A program made the position numbers and the translations under genes. Shown here piece after piece: positions 1 to 11,438 of a stretch of 64,000 bases of DNA. The notes below the pieces were generated by a model. It was not told the DNA's origin and ran no database searches. It worked only from the letters and a program-made list of their open reading frames with translations. Each line of letters opens with the position of its first letter. Positions within the stretch are counted from its first letter, which is position 1. Origin of the DNA: Leishmania mexicana MHOM/GT/2001/U1103 (taxonomy: Eukaryota > Euglenozoa > Kinetoplastea > Trypanosomatida > Trypanosomatidae); the NCBI RefSeq assembly GCF_000234665.1, contig NC_018326.1, positions 62,001-126,000 on the forward strand, given 5' to 3'.

Positions 1-980
1 TGTGAGTACGACTGGGAATGAGCGTGGTAGCACAGAGATCCGCTCGCGGTGCCTAGCGACTGCGGGTGGGAGAAGTCCTGCATGCTGCTTTGCACCGTAC
101 CATTGTGCATCGGCGTGCGGCTGTGGCTGAGAAGCTCGTCGTCACCGCTGACGATGGGGATCTGACGGCACACATGCAGGAAGCTGCACTCGTTGCCGAA
201 GCGGCAGAGGCCCTTGCGATGTTCGCGGCAGATCTTCGACTTTGGCATGTGCAGCAGCATGCCGCCATTTTCCTCGTAGCGCGACCAGAGGAAGCGCGTG
301 GGACAAACATTGTGGAGCGCAATTGGGACCTGCTCCCTGTTATTCACCTTGTGGCCGCTATATGCGTCGCCGCCAGTGGCAGCCGTGTTCGCCTCGCCGT
401 TCGACAGAGATCCGGCAGCGCTCCCGTTGTCACGCTCGGCGTGGGCCTCTACCATAGCGGCCGATTCTTTCTCGCGTGGTAAATCAATGACGACGGCGAG
501 GCCCAGAGGGAATCCCGCCATGTTGCACTTGGCGCCATGTGCCGGGCAGCAGGACGGCGTGTTGAACGCCTCCTGCCGAAGCTGCTCGACCACAGTGGGG
601 TTCGCATGCACCTGAAAGCAGCGGTCTCCTTGGCGGCAGCGTCCCTCCATGAATAGGCGGCAGAGTCCGGGGACAAGGCCATCGTCCTCGAAAGCGAGCG
701 TCGGCTCCACAGCAGTTATGGGGACGGAGAGCTTCGTGCTTGCCGTGTCAATGGCAGAGATTGAGCTCATTCCTGCGACGCACTTGCCGAGCCTCTGGCT
801 GCAGGTTAGCGGGGACTGCGATGCGCGGTCGCTCTGTCGCGGCCTCAAAAGAGTACCCGATTCAAGGGAGCATGCTGTGTTAAGGTTTCCATACAACCCG
901 GCAGGCAACGAGTTGGTGGCAGACCCCACGCGCACTGTGGGGAGTGACGAGTGACCACCGAAATGCGGTGTGTAGCTCAT
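1..980 (-). CDS. CCCH-type zinc-finger protein, C-terminus cut by window edge
   Basis: The frame is open from an ATG at 978-980 to the left edge with no stop, about 326 codons, so the gene is 3'-truncated by the window. It begins MSYTPHFGGHSS and is Ser/Thr-rich for the first 90 or so residues. Two C-x7-C-x5-C-x3-H fingers are visible: CRLFMEGRCRQGDRCFQVH, starting near residue 101, and CREHRKGLCRFGNECSFLH, starting about 135 residues later. CCCH fingers of this spacing usually bind RNA. In trypanosomatids, which regulate genes after transcription, such proteins typically control mRNA stability or translation, so an mRNA-binding role is likely but inferred. A second in-frame ATG lies at 768-770, but the upstream segment reads cleanly and I keep the longer start. 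On the coding strand a run of ten C then ten A directly precedes the ATG. Confident about the family, not the specific orthologue. Confidence 0.85.
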   Translation of the reverse strand, partial: MSYTPHFGGHSSLPTVRVGSATNSLPAGLYGNLNTACSLESGTLLRPRQSDRASQSPLTCSQRLGKCVAGMSSISAIDTASTKLSVPITAVEPTLAFEDDGLVPGLCRLFMEGRCRQGDRCFQVHANPTVVEQLRQEAFNTPSCCPAHGAKCNMAGFPLGLAVVIDLPREKESAAMVEAHAERDNGSAAGSLSNGEANTAATGGDAYSGHKVNNREQVPIALHNVCPTRFLWSRYEENGGMLLHMPKSKICREHRKGLCRFGNECSFLHVCRQIPIVSGDDELLSHSRTPMHNGTVQSSMQDFSHPQSLGTASGSLCYHAHSQSYS

Positions 981-3760
981 TTTTTTTTTTGGGGGGGGGG
1001 ATCGAGTCGGCGATTGCAGCTGTCGACGGCCTGTTCACTCATAAATCAGCAGGTAGTGGGAGGAGGGAGGGGGGCGTGAGAGTGGGGGTTTGCCGGTGCG
1101 AGTGCCTTCGGTTGTTTTTTTGCTGCGAGCGCGCACACACACACACACACGGTGTCTTGCTTCGCAGCACTGGGGTGGGGGGTTGATGCGGTGTGAGATG
1201 GCGATTCAGCCGGCAGTTTTAGACAACAATAGACAACAGAAAACGCGCGACACAAACGAAAAGGTGAGGAAAACACTAAAATAAGTGGGAAGAGAACGAG
1301 AAGTGGGCGTGCCGCTGGATACGTCTGCGATGTGGTTGTAGCTTCTTGTGTGGATGCGTGCTTCGTTACGGGCACGCCGGTACATCGTATACACGTGTGC
1401 GCACAGCGAACAGGTGAGAGACACGCACTCACACACGACAGCAGAACAGCCACGCACTCCACGCGCGTTGGAAGCAGACACGGAGAGAGAGCGCGTGCGA
1501 GAGAAAGGGAAGAGAGATGAAAAGAGAAGGCCCCAGAGGAATGAAGAGCATACATTCTTTTTTTTTATCAACGAGTCCACATTTCTCTGCCCGCACATCA
1601 GGCGTGCAGCTCCCCTCGGCTCCTGGCTTATTGTCACAGCCGCTCCCACATCATGCCGGTCGTCATATTGTGCATTTACCTTGAGGCGTCTCAGGCTCTC
1701 CCGTCCAGTGGGCAGCGTGAGGGCCGGGGAGTGGGATGCGCTCGGGTGACGCTGACACGCTACTCCATCACATAAATAACAGAAATGCCTTCACTGTGGC
1801 AGGTCACTTCGACGCAATGCCACCCAGGACCTGACCGCCGACATCCGCAGGGATACATCGCTGACCTCTCCCTATGCCATGGGGTACTTGTCCTTGTCGC
1901 CACCCAAGGCGATTCGAGATTGGCAGGGGATGGGAGAGGGGGCTTGCTTGGCTTTATGACAGAGTGGGGCGCTGGACCCAGATATGCCCCGCGCGGCGGT
2001 GTTCCCACCCCATCGTGAGGGTGAAAAAAGATCTTTTTTTAGCCTGTCGATTCCTCCACGAACACGTCCGCAACTGTATACGCGTATACACAACCACCGC
2101 TGACCTACCTCTGCTGCATCATTGCTTCATCCTGGTCGTCGAGGACGAACCGTCCTGCCGTTGACTTGCGCCATGCGCCTTATCGGCTCTCCTCCTCCTT
2201 TTTCGTCTCGTCTTCGCATAAATGCTGCGCGGCAGGCACCAGACGGACCTCGAGGTGTACCACATGCCTTCGTCCCAAGCGGGACGCGTCCAGGGTCCTA
2301 CTCGAGGGCACAAGCGGTGGAGCCTGCGTCATACGGGCTGCAGTGGGTGGTCCAGGTGCATGCCGGATGTGCGCAAGGAGGAGGTCAGGCAGCCGCAAGT
2401 CGGCACCCTCTCTGAAACCCTGCACCCTGCACGTAGGCCGTGCGTCCCCCTCCGTCGCATCAAGCGGGGCGGCATTCCATGGTGCGCTCGGGTGACTGGT
2501 CACATGCGGGTCTGGAGAACCCCCCCTCCTCCGGTCAACTGTCCGAGACGCGGCACATTTCGCGCACGTGCACTTTGGGGCTGATTGGTGTGGTGTTCGA
2601 GAGTGGGATCGAAGGAAAGAGAAGCAACGGAGAGGTGACGGCAATGAAAAGGGAGGCGGGTGGGGTGAGGGACAGTAGAACGCCGCTGCAGCGACCATCC
2701 GAAAGGAAACGCGATCGGGCCTGGCCTACCGCGGTGTGAGCACGCACCACCAGCGGGGGTAGTGCCGTGCCGCGCCCATAGCGAGGAGGTGCCTCAACTG
2801 GTTCACAAGAGAGAGAGGCACGTCATTCGCGCACTCAAGTAAACCCTATGCGCGGACACCAGGAGTGGTATCGCCCACTATATATATATATATGTCTTCG
2901 TTGTGTTGTGCCGTGCATGTCCTGCAGCTGGTGGACTCCCCCGCTACCTTTGATATCAGCTGTCCAACCATAGTCAGAGAGAGCGAGGCCACAGGGGAGG
3001 AGAAAAAAGGATCGATGCTCGTGAGCGCTGCGTACTTGCGATGGAGGTATGGAAACGGCTCAAAAAACACGGAGGAAGAGGAGGAGGCACGCTGTCGCGG
3101 AGAAAGAAAACACATCTAGCGCAGCGGGTGACCACACTGATGGCACCGCGCACGCGCAACTGAGAAAAACGAAAACTTAAAAAAAAACGAAGGCAGCATG
3201 AAGTGAGAAAAGTACAGCAAAAGAAGGCGGTGTGTGGGGGGGAAAGGAGAGAGGCAGCGAGCACTACACAGACACGCCAACCGACATCGTATTATCGCCG
3301 TTTCATGGGAGCAAGAGCATATCTATGGTGTTCTCGTGTGTGTGTACGTGTACGCGTATATATATATATATGTGGAGGCCTTGCTATGCATGTTAGGGTA
3401 CCACGCCTGCATGGCCGCACACACACACACACGCTGCGTACGTGCATGTCGCTTTACCTGACGTGTCCGACGTGGAGGGAAGGAGAAGGCCGGCGAGTGG
3501 TGACCAGGATGCACGGATCTGAAGGAGAGCGTTCGTCTCACTTCTCCGTTCCCGCCGGTCTCGCGTCTCGTCGCGTTGGAGGTGCGACTCGGCTCCCGTT
3601 AACGGAAAGAGGACCGGAACACCAGCAATAGCATAGGTGCAGTGGCAGCGGCAGAGCGAGGAAGGCCAGAAGGCATCACAGTACTCACCCGCCGTCCTCC
3701 GGCGACTGCTCCTCCTGGCCCTTCCTCCTCCTCCTCCTCCTCGCTCTAAAGAGACTTCGG
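981..3760. other. Spacer with simple repeats and one SIDER-like element
   Basis: No convincing gene. The spacer holds CA/TG tracts (near 1132-1150 and 3420-3433), TA tracts (near 2879-2893 and 3357-3372), purine-rich plus-strand stretches, and the degenerate repeat listed at 1600-2040. The stretch 2200-2600 is less repetitive, but its frames show no recognisable domain. It should contain the 3' UTR of the Tyr/Ser-repeat gene and the splice acceptor of the CCCH gene. Confidence 0.6.
1600..2040. repeat. SIDER-like degenerate retroposon remnant, copy A
   Basis: This stretch shares several ordered blocks with 30040-30546. Examples are catgccggtcg, a block around ccaggacctga then ccgacatccgcag, gatacatcgct followed by gacctctc, and ggcagggg followed by a gcttggct/gtttggct block. 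It ends in an A-rich stretch (gaaaaaagatc) near 2023-2033. Short degenerate retroposons (SIDERs, about 0.5 kb, no coding capacity) are known to be abundant in Leishmania 3' UTRs. Length, divergence and location fit that class. Assignment to SIDER rather than another repeat, and its orientation, are inferences from memory of the family. Confidence 0.55.
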
Positions 3761-6700
3761 TCAGACGCGGACGGGTACCATCGGTGCCGCTGGGTCGATG
3801 ATCATGTGCAACGACTTTCCCTTCGCCAGGGACTTGGCAAAGATCTCCTCGCTACCAGCGCACGAGTTCTTGAGTGCGTAGAGAGCAGCGACGCAGGAGA
3901 GAAGGGTGCGCTGCTTGTGTCCTTCATTCTTGCGTTCTGCCTTGCTCCAGTGCCGCTCTCGGTACTTCCAGAGACCGCACAGCTGATCCAGCAGCGCAGG
4001 GTCAGCAGCGACGGAGAAGATGTAGCGGACCGCCTGCTGGCGGAAGGCTTGCCCAACGTGCGACGTCTCTCTACCCACCAGCTCCACGGCGGCGCGCAGC
4101 TGCGAGATCATGAGCACATGCCGCTGGAAGGCGATGTACCGCGCCGGAAGCCGCTCCGTCCCGGGTATGGGCGTCTCGGACTTGAGCACCTTCACTTTAA
4201 TCTGATGTGCCTTATCAGCTGCGTACTTGCGCTGGCAGCACCGACTGGACTTGGATGCATACCAGTAGGAGTCGTTCTGAAGCTTCGCGTAATTGCCCCC
4301 AGGCACCATCAGCGCGGATGCTGCGGCCCCAGCGGCGACGCCACTACCCAGGAGAGCCGAATTGTACGGTTGCTCCTGCAGTAGACTCCCTGCCTTGACC
4401 GGCAGCACCGCCGTCCTGGCTCCGTCCACGGGAAACACCGTGTAGCCCGCACACCACACGGTGGTGGTGCACGACGGCGCGGTTGAGCCCGCTGCATCCT
4501 CTGCCTTTGCCGCCGCGTCCTCACTGCTTTCCGGCGGCCACATGTCGTGGGTCTCGTAGCAGCACTCCACGTAGATTCTATCCACCGCCGGCCCAGCAAA
4601 CTGCAGGACTGTGTCGCGCTTCTTGTGCTTCTTGTCGTGAAAGATCCACGTGTAGTAGCCGCACTTTGCGGACGCGACAATGAGACGCACCGGCACCTCG
4701 ACGGCCGGCAGAAACACGTTGGCGGGGGTGATCGCGCTCACAAGACAGAAGCACCGGGCGTATCGCGGCGGCTGTGCCGGAACACGAACTTTCTGCAGCA
4801 CAATTGACAGCTGCACCTCGTCAGGCGGACGAGAGGACGGGAGGGGCATAAGGCGCATGTCGGAGCCGATGCCGGGAACCACGTTTCGACGGCGCTTCTC
4901 CTCCGTGTCTTTTGTCGCGCAGAGCGTCGACTCCACGGCCCAGTCACGGTTGTAGCGGGGAACGGGGCGGCCGTCCGCGTAGGCGTGCAGCACCCCATGC
5001 GGGTGGAACGCAGCACGGAAGAGGTTTTCAATGTACAGCAGCTTGCGCGGCGCCGCCATCGCGGCCGTGTCGGGGTGACCGTGCGCGGGAGGTACTGCTA
5101 GCAGCACACTCCGGATGAACGCCGGGTACTGCACTGTCAGCGTTCCCTCAGCGTCCTTGATAGAGAACACCTTGGCGAGCACGCAAAGGTACGTGGCGGC
5201 CTCGATATACGTCTTGAGTCGCTGGAACAGGGTCTTCGTCGAGACATTGCGCACAATGACGTGGCGTCCCATGTAGAGTGTGTTGCGCTTCCAGCGTACT
5301 GGCGCCGATTCTTTCCGGGCAGCACTCTGTCGGATGATTCGTAGGACGTAGACGGGAGTCACCTCCCAGCTTATCGGCTTCTGTGACTTGGAGGAGGCCG
5401 GTACTGCCGGGGCGCCTGACTGAACCACTTGCTCAACATTTACCACCATCTCCAGGGTGCCTTCCGTGGACACACCAATGCTGATTCGGTGGCCTTCGAT
5501 GATCGGACTCGTGCCGAGGCCGAGTCGGCGCAGCAGTGCGCAGAGCTGCGCCAGCGACATCTCGCCGCTGCGGTAAGTATCATGTGCCAGAAAAGCTTGC
5601 ACCACCCGCTCCTTTGTTCGCGCCGCCACACAAGTGTTAAAGATGTCTAACATAACCTCCATCGGCAGCGGTACCGGCGCGTTCTTCAGAGCCTCTCGAC
5701 GCTCAAGGTGGTTCAGTCGCAGCACGCGAAACGCGATGCGCATGGAGCGCTCACTGAAGCAGCCGTCCTTTGTTGGAATGAATGGGGTGACCGTGTCCTC
5801 CTGTTCCGCTGCCTCGATGCCGAATGCTCCTGCTGCACACAGCGACGGTGACTTCGCGCCCTTCATAAAGGAGACGGGCGCGACAGCCTGACCGCCAGTT
5901 GCTGCGCGCCTCGCTTCGTAGAGTTTCTGCACCACCATAAGTCGCTGGAGGAACGCCCACACCGCGTCCTCGGTGGTTTTGAACACAACAAAGCAGCGAT
6001 TCGGCGCCTGCGGCGGGTGTGGCACGTCCTTGACGGGTGCACACAGCACCAGAAGCTCCCGCTGCGCAGCCGTTCTCTTCTCCGACAGTAGGAACGCGGC
6101 AAAGCTGCCGTAGGCGTACGATGATGTAGAGGTCGGTGTCTTGCTCGTTGAGCTGTACGTGTAGGATGTCGTGCCACTGCCCTCCTCTGCCTCGCGCCGC
6201 TTCGCTCTGTCCACAGCGTGGTGATGGATGCCTTCACTATCCGTGTAGGAGGAGTAGCTGTAGGACGGGTACGAGTAGTCGTAGTAGCTGTCTTCGCCGG
6301 TGTAGGACGAGCCGTAGTAGTAGGAGTCGGACAAGTCCGCGTAGTCGCCGCTGTAGCTGTAGTAGTAGTCCGACGAGCCCGACGCCATCTCAGCACCCAG
6401 CTTGGCTGGTCTCCCTCTCCGCTCTCCGGATGCAACAGAGGAAGAGTACGAGTAGTAGTAGCTGCTGTCTCCGGTATACGAATAGGTGTCCGAATAGTAG
6501 TACGAGCCGTCCGAGTAGTAGGAGGAGCCGTCCGAATAGTAATAGGACGAGCCGTCCGTATAGTAATAGGACGAGCCGTCCGTGTAGTCGTACGAGCCGC
6601 CCGAGTAGTAGTACGAGCCGTCCGAGTAGTAGTACGAGCCGTCCGTGTAGTCGTACGAGCCGTCCGTGTAGCTGTACGGGCCGTCGTCATCGTCCGAGTA

Positions 6701-7312
6701 CGAGTATGAGTACGAGTACGACCCCGTGGACGCCATATTGGTGGCAGCTGCGGCTGTCGACGTCACCGCTGGCGGGGTGGCGCCTGCGGACCGATTGGCA
6801 TGCCCTGTCGCTGGTGTGGTGTGCTGTCGCCGTGCCCCTGCTACCTCCGCCTTGGGTGCCCTCAGCGCGGGTGGTGAGGCGGTCCCTGTCTCGCTGTCGG
6901 AGTAGCTGTAGCTGTACGAGCCCTCGTCATCGTCGGTGTAGGAGTAACTATACGATCTATCATCGTCCCCGTTTGCATTCGTCAGGCGTTTCTGGTTGCT
7001 TGCGCTGTTGGCCGCGGCTGGTGCTGCCGCGCCGGCTGTCCCCTCGTTCGGCGAAGAGGAGGCGCTGTAGCTGTAGCCATAGCTCTCTCCCGAGTCCTCG
7101 TCCTTCGTAGGCTTTGACTTTGATGGAGAAGGCGTCCTCTTGCTCTGTGTGCTTTGAGCGGCGGGAGCCGCTCTCGGCACGCGGCTCAGGGACTTCTTAG
7201 CGGTGCTGTCGGTATAGGAGCCGGAGCCGTCCGAATAGCTGTACGAGTACGAGTACGAGTACGAGTAGTCGCCGGTGTAGGAACCGGTGTAAGAGTAAGA
7301 GCCGTCGGTCAT
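3761..7312 (-). CDS. Large protein with Tyr/Ser-rich repeat N-terminus, EF-hand-like and C2-like segments; function unknown
   Basis: The product is 1183 residues starting at MTDGSYSYTG (ATG 7310-7312). Upstream in-frame codons read as leader-like spacer. Residues 1 to about 365 hold dense SYSYSYS and DGSYYYS-type repeats, with separate blocks near residues 2-35 and about 190-360, mixed with acidic Asp/Glu. The rest is globular. A segment near residue 580 (AHDTYRSGEMSLAQLCALLR) resembles one EF-hand loop and following helix. Residues about 840-920 are beta-rich and vaguely C2-like (AKCGYYTWIFHDKKHKK). The C-terminal 150 residues are helical and basic. I do not recognise the family. The Tyr/Ser/Asp low-complexity tract is reminiscent of phase-separating or cross-beta-forming domains, an analogy only. 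The antisense frames over the repeat are long but are shadows. Confidence 0.85.
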   Translation of the reverse strand: MTDGSYSYTGSYTGDYSYSYSYSYSYSDGSGSYTDSTAKKSLSRVPRAAPAAQSTQSKRTPSPSKSKPTKDEDSGESYGYSYSASSSPNEGTAGAAAPAAANSASNQKRLTNANGDDDRSYSYSYTDDDEGSYSYSYSDSETGTASPPALRAPKAEVAGARRQHTTPATGHANRSAGATPPAVTSTAAAATNMASTGSYSYSYSYSDDDDGPYSYTDGSYDYTDGSYYYSDGSYYYSGGSYDYTDGSSYYYTDGSSYYYSDGSSYYSDGSYYYSDTYSYTGDSSYYYSYSSSVASGERRGRPAKLGAEMASGSSDYYYSYSGDYADLSDSYYYGSSYTGEDSYYDYSYPSYSYSSYTDSEGIHHHAVDRAKRREAEEGSGTTSYTYSSTSKTPTSTSSYAYGSFAAFLLSEKRTAAQRELLVLCAPVKDVPHPPQAPNRCFVVFKTTEDAVWAFLQRLMVVQKLYEARRAATGGQAVAPVSFMKGAKSPSLCAAGAFGIEAAEQEDTVTPFIPTKDGCFSERSMRIAFRVLRLNHLERREALKNAPVPLPMEVMLDIFNTCVAARTKERVVQAFLAHDTYRSGEMSLAQLCALLRRLGLGTSPIIEGHRISIGVSTEGTLEMVVNVEQVVQSGAPAVPASSKSQKPISWEVTPVYVLRIIRQSAARKESAPVRWKRNTLYMGRHVIVRNVSTKTLFQRLKTYIEAATYLCVLAKVFSIKDAEGTLTVQYPAFIRSVLLAVPPAHGHPDTAAMAAPRKLLYIENLFRAAFHPHGVLHAYADGRPVPRYNRDWAVESTLCATKDTEEKRRRNVVPGIGSDMRLMPLPSSRPPDEVQLSIVLQKVRVPAQPPRYARCFCLVSAITPANVFLPAVEVPVRLIVASAKCGYYTWIFHDKKHKKRDTVLQFAGPAVDRIYVECCYETHDMWPPESSEDAAAKAEDAAGSTAPSCTTTVWCAGYTVFPVDGARTAVLPVKAGSLLQEQPYNSALLGSGVAAGAAASALMVPGGNYAKLQNDSYWYASKSSRCCQRKYAADKAHQIKVKVLKSETPIPGTERLPARYIAFQRHVLMISQLRAAVELVGRETSHVGQAFRQQAVRYIFSVAADPALLDQLCGLWKYRERHWSKAERKNEGHKQRTLLSCVAALYALKNSCAGSEEIFAKSLAKGKSLHMIIDPAAPMVPVRV

Positions 7313-10300
7313 TGACACGGAACGTCGAGACCGCTCGTGCGGCGTGTGCTTGTCTGTGCGTATGTATGTGTGCTTTAGGGAACTCGCGAAGGAAAATGGA
7401 GGGCGAAGGAGTTGCGGTGAAAAAAAGGGACGCAACAGAGGTCTATGCTGTGCGTGCGTGCGTGTGCTTTATGGGTGTGCAGGAGTTTGTTTCTGAGTGC
7501 CTCTATGACGAGCACCACCACCACACCGGATCGTGGCTAATGTCACTCGAGTGTCACGTGCGTGCACTGCTCGCAGCCTGGGAGATGTACCTCAAAGGGA
7601 TATGCAAAAGGGCAAAAAATGGAGAGAGAGAGAGAGCGGAGAATCCCATGATGCTAAAGAAGGGTGGCACACGCATGGTGAACCGAGTGGGTGTACGCAT
7701 GGCGCATTGAAAACGGCGGCACGGAATCACATACACACAAGCACCAACACGTCTACAACTCAGCGGAATCACCTCGGCTACCTCCGCAAACCAACAAAAC
7801 GGTAAGGACTGTCGACAGAGAAGCGAAGGAGCTTGCGCACGTAGACAGGGCAAAGGGTGCAGAAGCGCACCGCACCTCGTTTGGCATCCTTTGCCTTTTG
7901 CCCCGTGCTCCCTCTCGCGTTGCTTTCTCTTTTTTGTTTTCTTTTTTTTGGGGAGCTGTCTTTTTCCTTTCTCGCGCTTGCCCAGCTGGATTAGAGAGCA
8001 CCACGGTTAAACACACACGAAAAAAAAAACGCTGATAGGCAACCACTGTCGATACAAACATACATGCCTATATATATATTCGTGCGTATGTATATATATA
8101 TATGTGTGTGTGTACATATATATTATATCTCTTCCATTTTGTTGTTTGCCTTGGCGTTAGAACTCTTGCACATCATCTGCCTCACCCAGTCCCCCATCCG
8201 AATGCCTGTTTGGCGCGCCTGTGAACGTTGCTGTGCAATGTCCCTCTACCTGATGCATGCATCCCAGTGTGTTAGTGGACATACACATGACTGTGTGTGC
8301 ATACGCGCTGTGTAAGCGGAGAGGGGGGAGGCGGTGGGAGACACACCACAGGGAAGATTAAGAAGAGGGAGGAGAGAGAAAGGCAGGCGCGGGTGGCTAT
8401 GTGAGGTTCTGTGCAATCCGCCGATTTCGAAAGGAAAGGCGACAGACACCTAAGCTCACTCACCCACAGAAATAGAGGAGCGAGGAGGACCGATGGAACA
8501 GGAGAAGCTGCAGTGAAACAACAACCGAAAAGAGGGCAAACTGTAGCCGGGAGTTCGGGGCAGGAAAGGGCAGAGGAAGAGAGAAGCAAACAACGTACAC
8601 ACCCACATACGCGTACTTGGATTGAGACGCCAACGCTCAGGGCAACAAGTAACAATGCCTGGCCCTGCTTGTCAACGCCCCCACACCTCATTCTCAGCGA
8701 TAACATCAAAAAAGCGGCGAAAGACGCCAGCCGTAGCGGAAGGGCTGTGCATGTATGTGTGGGGTGGGCAGGGCAGCAATGTAGGGTAGCAGCAAAAGAA
8801 AAGTGGCGTTCTTATCCTTGTTCTGTATGCGTGCGTACGTCTGTGTGTGAGTGAGTCGGGTGGGGGTGGGGGGGAGGTTCTTCTATCCAAGATTGCAGGC
8901 TTCACGACCTTACCCGAGTCTCTCTTTCCCCCTCTCTGACCATAACGGAACGAAAAGAACGAAAACAGACACCGACACTCTGACGCAGAAAACAAAAAAA
9001 AAAGAACACGTGCACCGGCACGTCCCCACAGGGACGCCAAAATCACAAAGACACGACGGGCGATAGTAAAAGAACGACAGCAAACGACGAACTGCTGAGA
9101 AAGAACTGCTCAACGAGGATGATGGAGGAGAGAAGTCGGCCGAGCCGAGCCGAGGCAAGCCGCTGCTCAGCATCCCTGACCCTCATGAAGAAGTCCCACT
9201 GGCCAGAAGTGCAAGGACAAGGAAGCCCCCAAAAAAAGAAAGCATAGAGAGCCAGAGAACGAGGGTGGAGGTGTACTTGAGGGGCGGAGACACAGACAAG
9301 AGGGCTGCCGTAGACGCAGCGAAAAGAAAAGGAGAGAACATCAGCACCGCGGCTCTACACACGCACACACGCACAACATGAGAAAACTCATACTTCTGTC
9401 GCAGTGGCTTCGCGGGAAGACGAGAAGAACGGATGTAAAAGGAGGCACGGGAGGGTGCCGATGTGTGCAGCGAGGACCATGGCGCCTGTGAACGAGAAAT
9501 GCATGAGGGCTGCTCACCACATTTTCCCCTCCGCTGACCTTTCTGCGACGCGGATACATACTTCTGTGTGTATGTGCACGACTACCACAGGTGAGCGAGT
9601 GCGTGCTTGTGTATTCCGGGGAGAGGGAGGGTGAGGGAGTGAGCAACCAGGCAGATGCGTGTGCGCTTTTTCTTGTGCGATATATATAGAGAGAGGTATA
9701 TACGTATAGGACAACAAAGGACAGATGTGTGTGTGTGTGTGGAGGGAAGGGGGGGTTGACCAGAGGAGGAGAGGTAAAAAAAAAATGTTTTAGAGAACAA
9801 AAAAATGCGCCCCCAAAAACACCGCAGAGGACCATGAAAAAAAGAGCTGAGGTCATGAAGCGAAGAACGGCTGATACACACACATACACAGAGAGAGAGA
9901 GAGACAGTCATGAAGGCCACCACCACTACTACTTCAACGAGAACAAAACAGCGAAAGACTCAAACAGAAAAGGAAGAGATGCGCACCATGCCTAGTTATC
10001 TCCTTCTCCGTCATCACTACAGGCGTGTGCGCAAAGGCGCGCACGCGTCGAGCTGAAGGAACAGAGTAAGCAAAAAAAGAAAAAAGAGAAAGACGCCGGA
10101 ATCTCCCAACACGGCGGCTCAACCGCTCCACCCGATAAGCCCCAGCGCAGCAATACAGCCCATATAGGAGCCGTTGTACGAATAGAAAACATATTGAGAG
10201 AGAGACAGCAACAGATAAACGCTTCCCCAACGTGCGCAATCGCACCTGTGGAAGCAAACGCCTTCCCAAGCAATATGTATATATAGTACAAGGGTGGATG

Positions 10301-11438
10301 AGCTGCTGCGCAAGCGGGGTGTGACCAGCAGATGCTGCATCCCACACCCTTGCCCACTGAACACGCCCACCTCGTTCGCTTTCCTCCGTTTTCTCTCCTC
10401 CCCAACCCACACAAGCTGTCAGTGCAGAGTGGGTGCGTGCCTACGCTCGAACACAAAAGGAAAAGCACACGCACACGCACATACAGCTTGAGAGACGGAC
10501 GGTGAGAGATGGTAAAGGAGGGTGCAGGTGCACAGCGAAGGCAGAGAGAGGGGGGCGGCAGCTGCTATAGATATCGAAAGAAAGCAACAAAAAAATGAAG
10601 CTCAAAATGTGTACCTGCGTCAATGCGGTAGAACAAACAAACACACGCATCCGCTTACCCCTGCGACGGTACCTTCCCCGCACCGCTCTCATCACTTCCA
10701 TCGCGTTGCGGCTGCTCCTGTTTCTATATCGGTGCGGCCTCTTACAGCGAACGCATAACGGCACTGGGTTCACAGACAGGCATTCACGCATGCGTGCGCA
10801 CTATCACGGCTCGGCAAAAGGGAAGGAGGTGAAAGACCGAGGGAACGTGGCGAGGAGGAGAGGGATTGATAAAAGGAATAGGGAGAAGGATGCGTTGTAT
10901 GAGACACGCGGACGCCTGCAGCGCGCTGGGGACGCACAAAGCCTGCCTAGAGGTGAGTGTGCGTATGCGTGGGTGGAGGCCGTGGCGGCGGCATTACCAG
11001 AGGCACAGAGAGGGAGCTGAAGCAGGAAGAAAGACGGACAAGCACAAAGAAAAAAAAGGGATCAACACACTCGCCGACGACAGTAAAACAACCAAAGGAC
11101 AACGCACTCCGTTACAGCACTGGAAAAAACATCATAGAGAAAGCGAAAATAGAAGGCGAATAGGGCGGAACGGAAACGCATGTCGTAACACGGACCAAGG
11201 CAGGAGAGGGGTGGTGACACAACACGAGTAACAAGACGAATAGCTCACAGCCAGAGACACTACCGGGATAAAGAAGCCTGTGTCTGTTTAGTGGCAGAGG
11301 AGCAGAGACCGCGCACGCAGGGAATGAGCCCACCGATGTGTACGTGTGTTTGAGTATGTATCAGTGCACAACGATACATCGACGCCAAAGTGCAAGGGGC
11401 AGAGGGAATGGAGGACTGCCAAGCGCAGGGGCGGGGGC
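7313..11438. other. Gene-free spacer, simple-repeat rich
   Basis: About 4.1 kb with no supported gene. It holds TA/TG tracts near 8068-8125, GA-rich and poly-A/T stretches, and TG tracts near 9726-9740. On the coding strand much of it is pyrimidine-rich. All frames of 60-180 residues here translate to low-complexity Cys/Val/His-Thr or Arg-rich noise. It should contain the 3' UTR of the amphipathic-helix gene and the 5' UTR of the Tyr/Ser-repeat gene. Confidence 0.6.

Noticed and set aside
6136..7110. Long plus-strand frames opposite the Tyr/Ser repeats
   Set aside because: They are antisense shadows of the TAC/TCG repeat; the minus frame is continuous over 1183 residues with a structured C-terminal half.
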